Source of the DNA: Candidatus Wallbacteria bacterium
GTDB taxonomy: Bacteria; Muiribacteriota; UBA6191; JACPRK01
Direction: 5' to 3'
Assembly (NCBI GenBank): GCA_016199905.1
Contig: JACQFU010000596.1
Location: forward strand, 1-8,789
DNA length: 8,789 nucleotides
Below the pieces are notes generated by a model. It saw only the letters and a list, made by a program, of their open reading frames with translations, was not told the DNA's origin and did no database searches. This document shows positions 7,754 to 8,789 of this stretch, piece after piece. The translations under genes and the position numbers were made by a program. Within the stretch, counting starts at the first letter, position 1, and every line of letters begins with the position of its first letter.

Positions 7754-8134
7754 AAACGCATCGGAAAGAGGAGTGAATGGCTCCAGAAACTCCTTTGTGT
7801 CGAATCGATTCGGTCCCGGTTCCGCCGCGAGCCGACTCTCCAGGCTCGTGCCCGGCAGCAGCTCCATCACGTAGTAGAGAGTCTCCGGCGGCTGCCCCGC
7901 GCCGAAGACGCGCGCGACCTTCGGGTGGCTGACGCGGGCGAGCATCATCGCCTCCCGCCGCAGCCGCTCCGCGACACCGGGTGGCGTCTTACCGCCCTCC
8001 GCGATGGCCTTGATGGCCACGTCACGGTTGAGCTTGGGATCGTACGCCCTTGTCACGACGCCCATGCCCCCCGCGCCGATTCGCTCGATCAGCCGACATC
8101 GTCCCAGTTCTCCCAACACCGGCTCCACCGACAC
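7754..8134 (-). pseudogene. 5' fragment of the Ser/Thr kinase gene
   Basis: The first 126 codons of the kinase are repeated here from a GTG at 8134: glycine loop GAGGMG, VAIK lysine and helix-C Glu are kept. Homology ends at TPLSDA (7754), before the catalytic HRD loop, so no kinase activity is possible. The frame runs on to a stop at 7436 with about 105 unrelated residues, overlapping the 7033-7536 gene. There are 11 amino-acid differences from the intact copy (including Y13C, L119P, K4E and S5P) among about 20 base differences, which suggests relaxed constraint. The promoter and start are preserved, so a short N-lobe product could be made. Confidence 0.85.
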
Positions 8135-8300
8135 ATCGAGAGTCTATCAGACCAATTGTCAGCCAATCCGCGAAGCTCTGCACCGAAGCGGTCGCACGGG
8201 GCAGTTGCTGCCTCGCCGCAACCTTCGTCAAACTTCATCCGTAGTGTGATGTGATAACTACAAGACACGGGGTTACGGACCCCGAGGAGGGATGCCTGCC
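8135..8300. promoter_or_regulatory. divergent promoter region, right copy
   Basis: Counterpart of 5662-5827 with about 16 base differences. TAGACT (8146-8141) six nt before the kinase GTG, the GTGTGATGTGATAACTAC stretch and the leader hairpin are all kept. Differences cluster in the middle (about 8155-8230), suggesting the ends carry the functional elements. Confidence 0.4.
8268..8284 (+). promoter_or_regulatory. hairpin abutting the ribosome binding site, right copy
   Basis: Same CGGGGT-TACGG-ACCCCG hairpin as at 5795-5811, unchanged although the neighbouring bases vary. It leads into GAGGAGG (8284-8290). Confidence 0.5.
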
Positions 8301-8789
8301 ATGAATCCGGTACGCCTGCTCGTCGCCGTGGCGTTGCTGCTCCCCTTGCGAGCCCTGGCCGAGGACTCTCCCCTGGCGAGCTTCGCGGCCACGGGCCGAC
8401 TTGAAACCGCCGGTGCTGCTTGCCTGTGGGATCTGCTCTCCGCCGATCCGGCGCTCTACGCAGGGATCTTCGAACACGCCACGACGCCACGTCTGGAGGA
8501 TTTCAGAGGCCAGCGATTCAACGGCGTCATCCTGCTGGTGCAGAAGTGGGAGTTCGGGAAGATCCTGTTCACGCAGTACACGGGCAGCAACGCCGATCTC
8601 GTGACGGGCAAGCTCTACGCGCGCCCCCTGGCCTTTCGCAAGCGCTTCCACGAGAAGGACAACGCGCAGGGTGAGAGCGGCATCAACTTCTGGCCCGTGC
8701 GCGGCACCGAGGCGATGCCCATGAAGGCCTACCTGGCGCGGGGCATTCTCGATGACGAGCGCGATTCGCTGCTGATCGACTACGACGTG
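8301..8789 (+). CDS. small secreted protein of unknown function, runs off the right edge
   Basis: 163 codons, open at the window end. GAGGAGG (8284-8290) is 10 nt before the ATG at 8301, which I prefer over the ATG at 8292. Residues 1-20 are a signal peptide (MNPVRLLVAVALLLPLRALA), with cleavage predicted before EDSPLA. The mature region has ADPALYAGIFEHATTPRLED, then alternating hydrophobic strands (GVILLVQKWEFGKILFTQY; GKLYARPLAFRKRFH) and INFWPVRGTEAMPMKAYLA, followed by DDERDSLLIDYDV. I do not recognise the family confidently; the FWPVRGTEA...LLIDYD pattern suggests a beta-rich lipocalin-like secreted protein, but this is a guess. It is divergent from the kinase fragment. In the presumed ancestral layout it would face the intact kinase. 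Confidence 0.75.
   Translation, partial: MNPVRLLVAVALLLPLRALAEDSPLASFAATGRLETAGAACLWDLLSADPALYAGIFEHATTPRLEDFRGQRFNGVILLVQKWEFGKILFTQYTGSNADLVTGKLYARPLAFRKRFHEKDNAQGESGINFWPVRGTEAMPMKAYLARGILDDERDSLLIDYDV

Larger units (their letters stand above)
7754..8442. repeat. 689-bp direct repeat, right copy
   Basis: Right partner of 5281-5969. The kinase side is cut off at 7754, while the secreted-protein side continues into an open gene. The arrangement is complementary to the left copy. Confidence 0.95.

Overview
This is a GC-rich bacterial window. No gene in it fixes the phylum. Three things suggest a complex free-living GC-rich lineage of the Acidobacteriota, Planctomycetota, Myxococcota or Riflebacteria kind: a Hanks-type kinase with an extracytoplasmic propeller-like domain, prepilin-type head domains, and many small secreted proteins. 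That placement is inference. I see no rRNA, tRNA, CRISPR array or transposase.

Left part (1-5661): nearly everything is on the minus strand. In the direction of transcription the order is a membrane Ser/Thr kinase (5661-3496), a secreted protein ending in two tandem pilin-head repeats (3306-2086), a frameshifted hicA toxin gene overlapping an intact hicB antitoxin gene (2024-1532), and an Ada/Ogt alkylation-repair fusion (1252-182). The fusion looks like a collapsed ada-alkA-ogt locus: the Ada methyl-acceptor domain and the Ogt domain share one frame, while a scrap of the AlkA glycosylase lies between them out of frame. A minus-strand gene may begin at 44 and run off the left edge.

Right part (5281-8789): a 689-bp direct repeat (5281-5969 and 7754-8442, constant offset 2473, about 94% identical by hand count) carries the divergent promoter region plus the 5' ends of both flanking genes, the kinase (leftward) and a small secreted protein (rightward). 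The left copy is joined to the complete kinase but a truncated secreted-protein gene. The right copy is joined to a truncated kinase but a secreted-protein gene open to the window end. The two repeats bracket a 1784-bp segment (5970-7753) with a complete hicB-hicA module (6115-6572), about 460 bp of unassigned sequence, and a small secreted protein (7536-7033). Removing one repeat and the segment restores a simple kinase/secreted-protein divergent pair. The arrangement is what a single-crossover (Campbell-type) integration, or a tandem duplication followed by insertion, would leave.

The window therefore holds two HicAB toxin-antitoxin modules of opposite gene order, hicA-hicB (toxin frameshifted) and hicB-hicA (apparently intact), beside a kinase system. 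A direct functional link between the TA genes and the kinase is not shown by the sequence.
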